From the NCBI RefSeq assembly GCF_022259695.1, contig NZ_CP092099.1, positions 2,030,471 to 2,094,470 on the forward strand: 64,000 nucleotides of DNA. The letters run 5' to 3'. Under the pieces are notes generated by a model. That model saw nothing but the letters and a program-made list of their open reading frames with translations. It was not told the DNA's origin and did no database searches. This document shows positions 46,673-57,069 of the stretch, piece by piece. Origin of the DNA: Flaviramulus sp. BrNp1-15. GTDB taxonomy: Bacteria > Bacteroidota > Bacteroidia > Flavobacteriales > Flavobacteriaceae. Position 1 is the stretch's first letter. Each line of letters begins with the position of its first letter. The position numbers and the translations under genes were made by a program.

Positions 46673-46936
46673 CTATACGTTATAGTGTTTTTTTATGGTT
46701 CGTTTTACAGAAAATAATCTTACTAAACCTATTATTAAAATTACAGGTGAAATTGCCAGTAGTATAATACCAAACGATTTTAAATCTGAGAAAAACTCTA
46801 ATTTTAAGATGGTAATTCCAGTACCTAAAAATACAATGAATGTTCTAAAATAAGCTAAAAAAGTGCGCTCGTTGGCAAGTTTTGTTCGTTCTATAGCTAA
46901 CCAATCTCTGGTTATTAATGGTGATTCTTTGTCCAT
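46673..46936 (-). CDS. DUF202 membrane protein
   Basis: This 87-residue protein has the DUF202 signature (RDWLAIERTKLANERTFLAYFRT near residues 10-32) and two hydrophobic segments (about 33-50 and 53-74). DUF202 proteins are small inner-membrane proteins of unknown function. It has zero bases between its stop and the next gene's start, so translation is probably coupled. Confidence 0.85.
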   Translation of the reverse strand: MDKESPLITRDWLAIERTKLANERTFLAYFRTFIVFLGTGITILKLEFFSDLKSFGIILLAISPVILIIGLVRLFSVKRTIKKHYNV

Positions 46937-46970
46937 AATTTTAATTTCTACATAAATATAAAGAAAGCTA

Positions 46971-47088
46971 TGTCAGTTCGAGTAAAATTGTGCAACAATT
47001 TTGTATCGAGAACTCATAGTGATGATTAAGTAAGACTTCTCGATACAAATTTCATTCATTATATTCATGAAACTCACTCGAAGTGACA
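46971..47088. repeat. REP-like palindromic intergenic element
   Basis: The outer arms TGTCAGTTCGAGT (46971-46983) and ACTCGAAGTGACA (47076-47088) are inverted copies with one mismatch. Inside, TTGTATCGAGAA (47001-47012) and TTCTCGATACAA (47037-47048) are a perfect inverted pair. Two nested hairpins and the TCGAGTGA/TCACTCGA wording resemble repeats often seen between genes in Flavobacteriaceae. It lies between convergent-to-tandem minus-strand genes and may act as a terminator or be a mobile REP-type unit. Confidence 0.7.
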
Positions 47089-47107
47089 GTAAAGTTTGGG
47101 TTAAAGA

Positions 47108-49519
47108 TTATCTTAGTTTAGGAAAATCTGTTGGATTTACTTCATGCATAACCGCGTAAACTGCTTCAAATATATCTTCGGCAGATGGTTTAGAAAAATA
47201 ATCGCCATCATTTCCATAAGCAGGTCTGTGTGCTTTTGCTGTTAAGGTTTTTGGTGCACCATCTAAGTATTGATACCCATTTTGAGTATTTAAAATTTCA
47301 TTTAAAATATATGCTGAAGCACCACCAGGTATGTCTTCATCAATAATCATAACACGATTAGTTTTTTCAAGACTTTTAACAATGTCATGGTTTAAATCAA
47401 ACGGAATTAAAGATTGTACATCTATAACTTCGGCATCAATACCAACAGCTAATAAATCTTTTGCTACTTGTTCAACAATTCGCAAGGTAGAACCGTAAGA
47501 TACTAATGTAATATCAGAACCTTCTTTTAAAGTTTCAACAACACCAATAGGTGTTTTTAAAGCGCCTAAATTATTGGGTAATTTCTCTTTTAATCGGTAT
47601 CCATTTAAACATTCTACAACTATTGCTGGGTCATCGCCTTGTAAAAGGGTATTGTAAAAACCAGCAGCTTTAGTCATGTTTCTTGGCACTAGTAAGTTTA
47701 TACCTCTGGTTAGGTTTAAAATACCACCTAATTGAGAACCCGAATGCCATATACCTTCTAGTCTATGTCCTCGTGTTCTTATTATTAACGGTGATTTTTG
47801 TTTGCCCTTGGTTCTATAATGTGTGGTTGCTAAATCGTCACTTATAATTTGCAATGCATAAAGAATATAATCTAAATACTGAATTTCTGCAATTGGTCTT
47901 AATCCGCGAAGTGACATACCAATGCCTTGCCCAACAATAGTAGCTTCTCTTATTCCTGTATCTGCCACACGAAGCTCTCCATATTTTTCTTGTAAACCTT
48001 CTAATCCTTGGTTAACATCACCAATATTTCCTGTGTCTTCTCCAAAAACCAAAGCTTCTGGGTAAGCATTAAAAATAGCATCAAAATTATCACGAAGAAT
48101 AATACGGCCATCAACTAGTTGAGCATCATCATCATAAGTTGGTTTTACTTCTTTTATAAGTGTATTTGAGCGACTAGTTTCTGAATATAAATGTGAACTA
48201 AATTTAGGTTGAGCATCAGTAATAACATCATTTATCCAGTTACTTAAAAGCTGTTTCTCGTTATGCGATTCTCCTATTGTAAATCTTAAAGCTTTTCTAG
48301 CATTAGATAAGATATCTCTTCGTGTAGGCTCGTTTATAGTCGTTAAATTGTCTATTATTTTTGAAATAAATACACTATTAACACTAACAGAAGTAACTTG
48401 TTTAAGAATAGAAATTAATTCTTGATGTTCTTTTTTTATAGGTTTTAAAAAGGTATTCCACGCATTATTTTTTGCCTGTCTTACTTCGCGTTTTGCAGCT
48501 CTATCAATTTCTGTAAGGGTTTCATTTGTTGCAATACCACTTTCAATAATCCATTCACGAAATTTTGCATTACAATCATGCTTTGCTTCCCAGTCTAAAC
48601 GCTCAGGACTTTTATAACGCTCATGTGAACCGGAAGTAGAATGCCCTTGAGGTTGTGTAAGTTCTGTAACATGTATTAAAACTGGCACATGCTCCTCTCT
48701 GGCAATAGCTCCAGCTTCTTGATAGGTTTCTATAAGATTAGCATAATCCCAACCTTTTACACGTAAAATTTCAAAACCTTTATTGTCTTTATCACGTTGA
48801 AACCCTTTAAGAATTTCAGATATGTTTTCTTTAGTTGTTTGGTGTTTTGCATGAACAGAAATACCATATTCATCATCCCAAATACTAATAACCATAGGTA
48901 CTTGTAGTACACCTGCAGCATTAATAGTTTCAAAAAATAAACCTTCACTTGTACTTGCATTTCCAATGGTTCCCCAGGCAACTTCGTTACCGTTTATTGA
49001 AAAATTAGTTTTATTAATGCCTTCAACATTTCTAAAAATTTTAGAGGCTTGTGCTAAACCTAGTAAACGAGGCATTTGTCCGGCAGTAGGAGAGATGTCT
49101 GCACTAGAGTTGTATTGTTTTGTTAAATCTTTCCAGCTACCATTATCGTTTAAACTATGGGTTACAAAGTGCCCACCCATTTGACGACCAGCAGACATAG
49201 GTTCTAGCTCGATATCTGTATTTGCATACAAACCTGCAAAAAACTGCTCTTTGGTTAGCTCTCCAATAGCCATCATAAACGTTTGGTCTCGATAGTAACC
49301 CGATCTCCAATCTCCTTTTAAAAAGGCTTTCGCCATGGCTAATTGAGGGACTTCTTTACCATCACCAAAAATTCCAAATTTTGCTTTACCCGTAAGAACT
49401 TCACGGCGCCCAAGCAAGCTACATTCACGACTTTCAATAGCTATTTTATAATCAGCTATAACTTCAGCTTTAAAGTCTTCGAACGAAAGGTTAGTTTTCA
49501 AATTGGTTAGAGTTTGCAT
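47108..49519 (-). CDS. Fused alpha/beta 2-oxoacid dehydrogenase E1 component
   Basis: This 803-residue protein joins an E1 alpha half (about 1-440) and an E1 beta half (about 470-803, with GEDTGNIGDVNQGLEGLQEKYG near 498 and the C-terminal HRPAYG). Fused E1 proteins of this kind feed branched-chain or related 2-oxoacids into the dehydrogenase complex in Bacteroidota; branched-chain acyl-CoA supply for iso-fatty acids is the likely use. The ThDP-metal motif is unusual: GDG..N is replaced by G186-N187-A188 and the second Asn of ENN by D216 (WDDEYGIS). No E2 or E3 gene is in the window. It is preceded by about 165 bp of non-coding AT-rich sequence. Confidence 0.9.
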   Translation of the reverse strand: MQTLTNLKTNLSFEDFKAEVIADYKIAIESRECSLLGRREVLTGKAKFGIFGDGKEVPQLAMAKAFLKGDWRSGYYRDQTFMMAIGELTKEQFFAGLYANTDIELEPMSAGRQMGGHFVTHSLNDNGSWKDLTKQYNSSADISPTAGQMPRLLGLAQASKIFRNVEGINKTNFSINGNEVAWGTIGNASTSEGLFFETINAAGVLQVPMVISIWDDEYGISVHAKHQTTKENISEILKGFQRDKDNKGFEILRVKGWDYANLIETYQEAGAIAREEHVPVLIHVTELTQPQGHSTSGSHERYKSPERLDWEAKHDCNAKFREWIIESGIATNETLTEIDRAAKREVRQAKNNAWNTFLKPIKKEHQELISILKQVTSVSVNSVFISKIIDNLTTINEPTRRDILSNARKALRFTIGESHNEKQLLSNWINDVITDAQPKFSSHLYSETSRSNTLIKEVKPTYDDDAQLVDGRIILRDNFDAIFNAYPEALVFGEDTGNIGDVNQGLEGLQEKYGELRVADTGIREATIVGQGIGMSLRGLRPIAEIQYLDYILYALQIISDDLATTHYRTKGKQKSPLIIRTRGHRLEGIWHSGSQLGGILNLTRGINLLVPRNMTKAAGFYNTLLQGDDPAIVVECLNGYRLKEKLPNNLGALKTPIGVVETLKEGSDITLVSYGSTLRIVEQVAKDLLAVGIDAEVIDVQSLIPFDLNHDIVKSLEKTNRVMIIDEDIPGGASAYILNEILNTQNGYQYLDGAPKTLTAKAHRPAYGNDGDYFSKPSAEDIFEAVYAVMHEVNPTDFPKLR

Positions 49520-49684
49520 AGAAGTATGCTTTTTGTTTGTGCAAAAATAGCTAAATCTGACCTTTTTTACAATTAAATTAAGATGTAATTTTTTGAATAA
49601 TATTTAAAAAAAATAGTTAAAACTTAATTTCATTGATATATTTTCAATAAAATTAAATATTAGTGATAATAATTCAAAAATAGT

Positions 49685-52516
49685 TTAATACCATCTTCTT
49701 CTGAATAACCCTAAAAGAGCTTGTGGGTCTACAGTGAATTTGAATCTTATTTTTTGATCAAAATTTGGTTGACCAATCTCCCAGCCTAAGTTTGAATATA
49801 CAGGAAGATAAATCTCAAAATAGTCTGTTACTAAATCAATTCTTATACCAGAATCATATACAAATTTTGGTGAATCGAATTTGTTTTTCACCAAACCAAC
49901 ATCACCATAGGCCAGAATATATTTCCACAAAGTTGTACTTGTATTAAGAGTGGTAATCCATTGATTTGCGAATGGTGTTTCTAATTTAGACTTAAAACCA
50001 CCTTCGGCATCAATGTATTGTTGACTAAAAATACCGGTAGCTTCAGAACGTCCTAAATAGGAGTAATCGAATAGATAATCTGTTGGTCTATCTAAAGCAA
50101 AACTGAAATAATTTGAATTAGGGTCTGTGTTGTTCTTTAGAAATGTTCCAGCAAATGCTCTAATATTTAACTGTCTGTTACTTTCGAATAATTTTCTATA
50201 CTCAAAATTAAAGGATAATTTGCTGAATTTTTCACCTATTTGAAAATCGGTGTACCATCTATTAAAATTGATAAGATTGTCATTAGAATGTATATAGCGC
50301 GCATTGAATACGCTATAATTTGGTTGATTTGTGGTTAATACATTATTAATATCTTCATCTCTGTGAATATCCACATATCTAAATCGTAAAGACTTACGCT
50401 TATTTGAACGAAAATCATTGTCTTCTCTAAACCTGAATGTTAAAGAAGGCGTAATTTTTCTAACAAATAAACCATCGGCATACGAGGTGTAGCTTCCAAC
50501 TATGCCGTAATTGATATAATACAGGTTGCTATTTTCTAAATAATGTATTTTAGAAACTGATGCAGAACCCGTTAAAGATTTTGATTTGAAAGCATACTGC
50601 GGTTCAATTTTATAATTAAACAGCTTCCTTAAAACAGTTTTGTTATAGGCTCTTACACCTAAAGTAAATCCGTCGTAAATATTATTAAATTCAGCAATTG
50701 GCATAAAAAACACCTGATTGTAATTAGGGTCTTCTATGTCTTTAAAAAGTCTGAATTGTAAGGGTTTGTTATTAAAAAAGAAACCTTTTAACGATTTCCA
50801 ATTGTCTCTTGCATTAATTTCTGGAATGACACTGTTGTAGTTTAAAACCAGTTTGTTAGCATCATTTCTAGGTATGGTTAGTGTTTTGTTTTCATCAATG
50901 TTTTCAACCCAAATTTTTGAAACTATGCTGTCGTTATTAAGACTGTACAACGAAATTGGCATATTGTTATTTCGTTTGTTTTTAATGGTAACCGTAATAG
51001 AATCATCGGTTTTTTTAACCTTCTTAATTTTAAAATCTATTTTTTTTCTGGTAGTTAAATAGTCTTCAAAAAACCAATCTATATCTTTATTCGTTTTAGA
51101 CTTAATATAGGTTTCAAAAGATTTTGTAGATGTAGGTTTTAATTTGTTTTCAGCTAAAAAAGATTCTATACTGTTTTCAACAATATCACTATTTACAAAG
51201 TCGTCTAAATATTTAAGACCTATACCAGCTTTATATTTATTAGCAATATTTTTATTGAATTTTAACAGTGAATCTTTGGGCATGGTTAAAGGCTGATCTA
51301 GATTGGTTCTTGCCATAAGCATGAAAGCCAATTCATATTTATCATTAAACTTCATGTCTGCCGCATGAAATGCACGAACACCCCAAAAATCTGCTATAGA
51401 GCCCAAAAATTTCATATCTGGATAATGCTCTTCAACATATTTCATTAAATAATAAATCTGAACACCATCTAATAGCCATTGTTCTTTTCTTGGGTTTATT
51501 AAAAGTGTGTTTTCTAAATAATTGTGTAAAGCAATTTTTAATAATTTAAGCTCGTATTGAAAATGATTAGGGTAAGGTTGTACAAAACTTGGTAAAAAGT
51601 TCAAGCCATAAATAGGATCTTTGTCATAATCAATTTGGGTAAGTAAAAGTCTTTTGTGTGGATATTTACCAAATTTATCGAAGATGAATTTTGTTACCTT
51701 TTCAGTTATTAAAACTTTGTCAATAACCTCGAGACCTTCATCATTTATGTTGGAAACAATTGAAAACTCATCTGTTTGCAACGTTTTAAAATTAGAGTTT
51801 TTGGTTAAGAATAACTTAGTGTTTACCCTATTTTCGCCATTCAGTTCAACTAACTGTTTATTAGTTAGTTGTTGCGAATTACTTAAATCTAATTCTGAAG
51901 TTAAAGCATAACCATTTGGATATTCAATTTCTAAAGAAATATCAGATTTTGGAACAAATAAATCATCTAAATTTTTATTGCTGTAGTATTGCCATTTACT
52001 ATTGTAAACTGCTGGAGTTATATACCAATATCTTAAGTTTAAATCACCATTTTGTGTAATACCATAGCTTGTAAATTTTGCATTTGGTATTTGTACAGTA
52101 TATTCTAAATTTAAGGTGTAATAGTCATTCGGTTTTAAAGGCTCATTTAATTCTACCTTAATAATATCCGTTTGGTTTTTAAGGTTTTCAAATACTAAAT
52201 CTTCACCATTTTGTTTTAATGAAGTAATTACTGTGTAACCTCTATCTTCATTTTTTGCTAAATGAAAATCGTTGATATATTCATCAGCGATACGAATTGC
52301 CAGAGGTGTTTTTTTAGTAGAATAACTATTTGCCCAATCGTTTAAATAAATAGTTTTCAATTCGTCTTGTGAAGCATTTTGGTATTTAATGGTTTGCGTA
52401 ATCTTAATCTGCTTGTTTTCAATATCAAAAACAGCTTTTAAATCAATTTTATTTTGACCAAAGCTTTTAAGACTTATGAAAGCAAATAAGAGAACGCTTA
52501 AAAGACGAAATTTCAA
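49685..52516 (-). CDS. M1-peptidase-like protein without HEXXH, fused to an outer-membrane barrel
   Basis: The 943-residue protein uses a TTG start (complement 52514-52516): no in-frame ATG is available upstream before a stop, and it gives a clean signal peptide ending SFGQ. The first ~480 residues follow the M1 aminopeptidase layout (an N-terminal beta domain, then a helical domain), but the zinc site is absent: the expected HEXXH aligns with HNYLE, and the WLxEG is WLLDG. The C-terminal ~380 residues are a run of alternating aromatic beta strands ending RRRWY, as in an outer-membrane barrel. It probably has no peptidase activity and presents a pseudo-peptidase domain at the outer membrane. 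No operon partner. Confidence 0.8.
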   Translation of the reverse strand: MKFRLLSVLLFAFISLKSFGQNKIDLKAVFDIENKQIKITQTIKYQNASQDELKTIYLNDWANSYSTKKTPLAIRIADEYINDFHLAKNEDRGYTVITSLKQNGEDLVFENLKNQTDIIKVELNEPLKPNDYYTLNLEYTVQIPNAKFTSYGITQNGDLNLRYWYITPAVYNSKWQYYSNKNLDDLFVPKSDISLEIEYPNGYALTSELDLSNSQQLTNKQLVELNGENRVNTKLFLTKNSNFKTLQTDEFSIVSNINDEGLEVIDKVLITEKVTKFIFDKFGKYPHKRLLLTQIDYDKDPIYGLNFLPSFVQPYPNHFQYELKLLKIALHNYLENTLLINPRKEQWLLDGVQIYYLMKYVEEHYPDMKFLGSIADFWGVRAFHAADMKFNDKYELAFMLMARTNLDQPLTMPKDSLLKFNKNIANKYKAGIGLKYLDDFVNSDIVENSIESFLAENKLKPTSTKSFETYIKSKTNKDIDWFFEDYLTTRKKIDFKIKKVKKTDDSITVTIKNKRNNNMPISLYSLNNDSIVSKIWVENIDENKTLTIPRNDANKLVLNYNSVIPEINARDNWKSLKGFFFNNKPLQFRLFKDIEDPNYNQVFFMPIAEFNNIYDGFTLGVRAYNKTVLRKLFNYKIEPQYAFKSKSLTGSASVSKIHYLENSNLYYINYGIVGSYTSYADGLFVRKITPSLTFRFREDNDFRSNKRKSLRFRYVDIHRDEDINNVLTTNQPNYSVFNARYIHSNDNLINFNRWYTDFQIGEKFSKLSFNFEYRKLFESNRQLNIRAFAGTFLKNNTDPNSNYFSFALDRPTDYLFDYSYLGRSEATGIFSQQYIDAEGGFKSKLETPFANQWITTLNTSTTLWKYILAYGDVGLVKNKFDSPKFVYDSGIRIDLVTDYFEIYLPVYSNLGWEIGQPNFDQKIRFKFTVDPQALLGLFRRRWY

Positions 52517-52646
52517 TTTTTTATTTAAACATTAAACGGTTAATAATTCATTTAAGGCGGTGCAATATAGTGAATACCACATAAATATAATATGGTTGAA
52601 AGTTAGTATTTACAAGTATTAACGTAAAATTAGGATTAAAAATTTT

Positions 52647-53336
52647 CTAAAAATTCGGACTTAAACCTGATTCTTTATAGAAAGCATCTAAAATGTCTAT
52701 AACCTCCTCTTCGGTATCTACAATATGAATAAGGTCTAGATCTTTAGGACTTATATTTGCAAAACCGTCTAAAAGGGTAGCCTTTACCCAATCCATTAAA
52801 CCTTTCCAGAAATCTGTACCAACAAGAATAATTGGAAACTTGCCAATTTTATGGGTTTGTATAAGTGTAATTGCTTCAAAAAGTTCATCTAATGTACCAA
52901 AACCACCTGGCATAACAACAAAACCTTGAGAGTACTTTACAAACATTACTTTTCTAACAAAAAAGTAATCAAAATCTAAGCTTTTATCATGGTCTATATA
53001 CGGATTATCATGTTGCTCAAAAGGTAAATCAATATTTAAACCAACTGATGTTCCTCCGCCTAAATGGGCGCCTTTATTACCAGCTTCCATAATTCCTGGT
53101 CCGCCACCAGTAATTACACCATAACCTGCTTCAACAATTTTGGTTGCAATTTTTTCGGCTAACTTATAGTATTTGTGATCTGGTTTTGTTCTTGCTGAAC
53201 CAAAAATAGATACACAAGGACCAATTTTACTCATTTTTTCAAATCCGTTAACGAATTCTCCCATGATTTTAAAAATAGCCCAAGAATCATTTGTTTTTAT
53301 CTCATTCCAACCTTTGTGGTGTTTTTCACTTCTCAT
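52647..53336 (-). CDS. LOG/TIGR00730 family nucleotide phosphoribohydrolase-like protein
   Basis: This 229-residue Rossmann-fold protein has GGGPGIMEA at 77-85 and the family hallmark PGGFGTLDE at 143-151. LOG-family enzymes cleave nucleoside 5'-monophosphates into base and ribose 5-phosphate, and include cytokinin-activating enzymes; bacterial members are often PpnN-like. The start MRSEKHHKGWNE is normal. It lies between uvrA and the M1-like gene on the same strand, with 66 and 130 bp gaps, so operon membership is uncertain. Confidence 0.9.
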   Translation of the reverse strand: MRSEKHHKGWNEIKTNDSWAIFKIMGEFVNGFEKMSKIGPCVSIFGSARTKPDHKYYKLAEKIATKIVEAGYGVITGGGPGIMEAGNKGAHLGGGTSVGLNIDLPFEQHDNPYIDHDKSLDFDYFFVRKVMFVKYSQGFVVMPGGFGTLDELFEAITLIQTHKIGKFPIILVGTDFWKGLMDWVKATLLDGFANISPKDLDLIHIVDTEEEVIDILDAFYKESGLSPNF

Positions 53337-53402
53337 GTTTTATCTTGTATTTATAATTTTTTATTATCAATTTTAATGGCGAGATGATAAAAATCAAGCC
53401 TG

Positions 53403-56234
53403 CTAATTTAATTCTTTTCTAAGAAATTTTGCGGTGTAACTCTTTTTATGTTTTATAACTTCTTCTGGAGTGCCTTCAACAATTATTTTTCCACCGCCTT
53501 TTCCGCCTTCATAACCAATATCAATAATGTGGTCTACGGTTTTAATTACGTCTAAATTGTGCTCTATAATAAGCACGGTATTTCCTTTATTTGCTAGTTT
53601 ATTTAAAACAAGCATAAGCACTCGAATGTCTTCAAAATGTAAACCTGTAGTGGGTTCATCTAAAATATAAAAGGTGTTACCTGTATCTCTTTTAGAAAGT
53701 TCTGTAGCTAGTTTTATTCGTTGTGCTTCTCCACCAGAAAGCGTTGTACTTTGCTGACCAAGCGTAATGTAGCCCAAACCAACATCTTTTATAGTTTTAA
53801 GCTTTTTATAAATTTTTGGAATATGCTCAAAGAAATCTACAGCCTCGTTAATGGTCATGTTCAATACATCACTGATTGATTTTCCTTTATAACGAATTTC
53901 TAAAGTTTCTCTATTAAAACGTTTCCCTTGGCAGGTTTCACACTCTACATAAACGTCTGGTAGAAAATTCATTTCAATAACACGTAAACCACCACCTTGA
54001 CAAGTTTCACAACGTCCGCCTTTTACATTAAAACTAAAACGACCAGCTTTATAACCACGAATCATGGCTTCTGGTATTTTAGCAAAAAGTGATCTAATTT
54101 CACTAAAAGTTCCTGTGTAAGTAGCAGGGTTACTTCTTGGGGTTCTTCCAATAGGAGACTGATTAATATCAATTACCTTATCAATATGCTCTAACCCTTT
54201 AATGCTTTTATATGGCATTGGCTTTTTTACGCCATTAAAATAATGTGCATTTAAAATAGGGTAGAGGGTTTCATTAATTAAAGTAGATTTACCACTACCC
54301 GAAACACCAGTTACCCCAATCATTTTACCTAATGGAAATTTTACAGAAACATTTTTTAAATTATTTCCTGTACAGCCTTTAAGCTCTAAAAAATTGCCGT
54401 TGCCTTCTCGTCGCTTTTTTGGTACTTCAATTTCTTTAGTTCCATTTAAGTAATCGGCAGTAAGTGTATTATGAGTTAAAAGTTCTTTAGGCGAACCAAG
54501 ACTAATAATTTCTCCACCATGTTTTCCAGCTTTAGGGCCAATATCAATCACGTAATCGGCACGTTCAATCATGTCTTTGTCGTGTTCTACTACTATAACA
54601 GAGTTACCAATATCACGAAGTGAAACCAGTGAATTTATCAGTTTTTCATTATCTCGTTGATGTAAACCAATACTCGGTTCGTCTAAGATATAAAGCACAC
54701 CAACCAGTTGCGAACCAATTTGAGTTGCTAAACGAATACGTTGCGCTTCACCACCAGATAAAGATTTAGAGCTTCGGTTTAATGATAAATAATTCAATCC
54801 AACATCCAATAAAAACTGCAATCTTGATTTTATTTCTTTTATAACTTCTTCAGCAATTTTTAATTGTTTTTCTGAAAGGTGGTTGCTTAAATCATTAAAC
54901 CATTCAGCTAATTCAACAATATCTGTATTTGCAAGTTCAGCTATATTTTTATTATTTATTTTGAAGTAAAGCGATTCCTTTTTTAATCGAGAACCATCGC
55001 AAACAGGACAAGTTACCTTATCCATATAGTCTTTCGCCCAACGTTTTAACGAAGTAGATTCAGCGGTCTTATATTGGTTTTCAATAAAATTGGCAACACC
55101 TTCAAAATCTATTTTATAGTCTCTAGTAACACCTAAAGTTTTACTTTCAATAGAAAATTTTTCGTTTCCGCCATACAAAATCATGCGTTTAGCGTCTTCA
55201 GGAATGTCTTTAAAGGCATCACTTAACTTAAAATTAAAGCGTTGCGCAATTGTTTCAAACTGTTTAAAAATCCAACTATTTTTTTCAGGGCCATGAGGTG
55301 CTAAAGCTCCAGCTTTTATGGAAAGTTTATCGTCTGGAATAATTTTTTTCTCATTCACTTGGTATAATGTACCAATACCATTACAATTATCGCAAGCGCC
55401 TTTTGGTGAATTGAACGAAAAGTTATTTGGTTCTGGGTTTGGATACGAAATTCCAGAAGTAGGACACATTAAACTTCTACTAAAATAGCGTGTTTCTTGT
55501 GTATCTTGATCGATTACTAAAAGCACGTCTTCACCATGATACATAGCTGTATTAATGGTTTCAGTTAAGCGTTTATCATTATCTGCGGTATCATCAATTT
55601 TTAATCGATCGATTACAATTTCAATATCGTGAGTTTTGTAACGGTCGAGCTTCATGCCTTTTACAATATCACGAATTTCACCATCGGTTCTTACTTTTAC
55701 AAAACCTTGTTTAGCGATTTGTTCGAATAATTCACGATAATGTCCTTTTCTGGAACGGATAACAGGAGCTAAAACATTAATGCGTTTGCCTTTAAAATCA
55801 CTAATGATGAGTGCTTTAATTTGCTCATCGCTATAGCTTATCATTTTATCGCCTGTGTTGTAACTATAAGCATCACTTGCTCGGGCAAAAAGCAAACGTA
55901 AGAAGTCGTAAATCTCTGTAATTGTACCAACTGTTGAGCGCGGCGATTTGCTAGTAGTTTTTTGCTCGATAGCAATAACAGGGGATAAGCCATCAATTTT
56001 ATCGACATCAGGACGTTCTAAACCACCTAAAAATTGTCTGGCATACGCCGAAAAAGTTTCAATATAGCGACGTTGCCCTTCAGCATAAATTGTATCGAAA
56101 GCGAGAGATGATTTTCCGCTACCTGATAGTCCTGTAATAACTACAAGTTTTTCACGAGGAATAGATACATCAATATTTTTAAGATTATGTACTCGGGCTC
56201 CTTTTACTTCAATAAAATCGTCAAATTGGCTCAT
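53403..56234 (-). CDS. uvrA: Excinuclease ABC subunit A
   Basis: The start is taken at ATG (complement 56232-56234) because the product then begins [19 protein letters not shown], the usual UvrA start; an upstream TTG reading adds six extra residues only. The 943-residue protein has two ABC ATPase domains with Walker [11 protein letters not shown] and [10 protein letters not shown], two signature SGGEAQR motifs, and zinc-finger cysteines ([12 protein letters not shown] and [13 protein letters not shown]). It recognises helix-distorting damage with UvrB. A TAACTTTG box at 56257-56250 lies just before the start. Confidence 0.97.
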   Translation of the reverse strand: MSQFDDFIEVKGARVHNLKNIDVSIPREKLVVITGLSGSGKSSLAFDTIYAEGQRRYIETFSAYARQFLGGLERPDVDKIDGLSPVIAIEQKTTSKSPRSTVGTITEIYDFLRLLFARASDAYSYNTGDKMISYSDEQIKALIISDFKGKRINVLAPVIRSRKGHYRELFEQIAKQGFVKVRTDGEIRDIVKGMKLDRYKTHDIEIVIDRLKIDDTADNDKRLTETINTAMYHGEDVLLVIDQDTQETRYFSRSLMCPTSGISYPNPEPNNFSFNSPKGACDNCNGIGTLYQVNEKKIIPDDKLSIKAGALAPHGPEKNSWIFKQFETIAQRFNFKLSDAFKDIPEDAKRMILYGGNEKFSIESKTLGVTRDYKIDFEGVANFIENQYKTAESTSLKRWAKDYMDKVTCPVCDGSRLKKESLYFKINNKNIAELANTDIVELAEWFNDLSNHLSEKQLKIAEEVIKEIKSRLQFLLDVGLNYLSLNRSSKSLSGGEAQRIRLATQIGSQLVGVLYILDEPSIGLHQRDNEKLINSLVSLRDIGNSVIVVEHDKDMIERADYVIDIGPKAGKHGGEIISLGSPKELLTHNTLTADYLNGTKEIEVPKKRREGNGNFLELKGCTGNNLKNVSVKFPLGKMIGVTGVSGSGKSTLINETLYPILNAHYFNGVKKPMPYKSIKGLEHIDKVIDINQSPIGRTPRSNPATYTGTFSEIRSLFAKIPEAMIRGYKAGRFSFNVKGGRCETCQGGGLRVIEMNFLPDVYVECETCQGKRFNRETLEIRYKGKSISDVLNMTINEAVDFFEHIPKIYKKLKTIKDVGLGYITLGQQSTTLSGGEAQRIKLATELSKRDTGNTFYILDEPTTGLHFEDIRVLMLVLNKLANKGNTVLIIEHNLDVIKTVDHIIDIGYEGGKGGGKIIVEGTPEEVIKHKKSYTAKFLRKELN

Positions 56235-56350
56235 AAATTGGCAAAAGTGCAAAGTTACAATTTTAGATGTTAAATTTTGGTATAGACTTATTTCAATTTA
56301 TATAAGTTTTAAAATGCTAATAAAGTGTATTTTAATTAGATTTTAAACAA

Positions 56351-56381
56351 AAAAAGAAGCTACAGTTAGTAGCTTCTTTTT
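56351..56381. terminator. Strong rho-independent terminator
   Basis: A perfect 13-bp stem AAAAAGAAGCTAC (56351-56363) with GTAGCTTCTTTTT (56369-56381) around the loop AGTTA, with A and T tracts on both sides, so it can stop transcription in both directions. It ends the minus-strand transcript of the gene at 56399-56770, upstream of uvrA. Confidence 0.85.
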
Positions 56382-56398
56382 TAAGAAATTTAATTTCT

Positions 56399-56770
56399 TT
56401 ACGGTTTTACACGAACTATTTCGCCAGCTTCAATGGATTCGCTGTAATTGGCAGAAACTTGTTTCTGAATTCCAAAAAATTTTTTTCCATCTTTTCTTTC
56501 CAGGATTACATGAACACTCCCGTCTTTGTCTATTACTTTTTTTACAATTACAAGCTCGCCATAAATACTTTTGTAGTTAGGTAATCCACCTTTTTTAACT
56601 ATAAAGTTCAATCTAGGAAAGTTTATATGTTTAAACTCTAGATTTTTTGGTTCTGATATTTTTAATACATCACCTACTTTAGGATCGTTATTGTTAAAAG
56701 AGGTTTCTGCACTTGTATTTGCAAAAGAAATACCACTAACAAAAATTAATAAATAGAGTAAATTTTTCAT
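56399..56770 (-). CDS. Small exported protein of unknown function
   Basis: This 123-residue protein has a signal peptide (about 1-20, ending SFANTSAE) and a compact beta-rich mature part with Lys and Glu (PKVGDVLKISEPKNLE, IYGELVIVKKVIDKDG, SVHVILERKDGKKFFG). I do not recognise the family; a small periplasmic beta-barrel or OB-like domain is possible. It is a single gene ended by a strong terminator at 56351-56381. Its expression start is in the 299-bp gap upstream, which shows only AT-rich sequence. Confidence 0.7.
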   Translation of the reverse strand: MKNLLYLLIFVSGISFANTSAETSFNNNDPKVGDVLKISEPKNLEFKHINFPRLNFIVKKGGLPNYKSIYGELVIVKKVIDKDGSVHVILERKDGKKFFGIQKQVSANYSESIEAGEIVRVKP

Positions 56771-57069
56771 ATGATATAGTTTTTAATATTGGCATTTCTA
56801 AGATACAAAGTAAAACTATTACCATTGATTAATATTGATTTTATATAACCCTAAATTCTTTTGGGTAGTTTGTTGTTTTTTGCAATTAAATGTTGTTTTT
56901 AATGTTATTTTTTGAAGGTAATTCTTTAATGGATTTGCATTTTATATGATTCAACATCATTTTTTTTGGGGCCTTTTTAAAATTTAAAATTTCTTGAAGT
57001 TTTTTTAGAATTAACAGAACTTTAACAATACAAATAAGTTGAAATTGATAACGTATATAAAATGGCTAA
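56771..57069. other. AT-rich intergenic region
   Basis: About 300 bp without a gene; long T-rich stretches, no hairpin, no clear TAnnTTTG box and no repeat recognised. Confidence 0.4.

Noticed and set aside
48757-49184. Antisense and out-of-frame ORFs of 72-74 codons in the E1 gene.
   Set aside because: The E1 frame shows clear family motifs through the same stretch.
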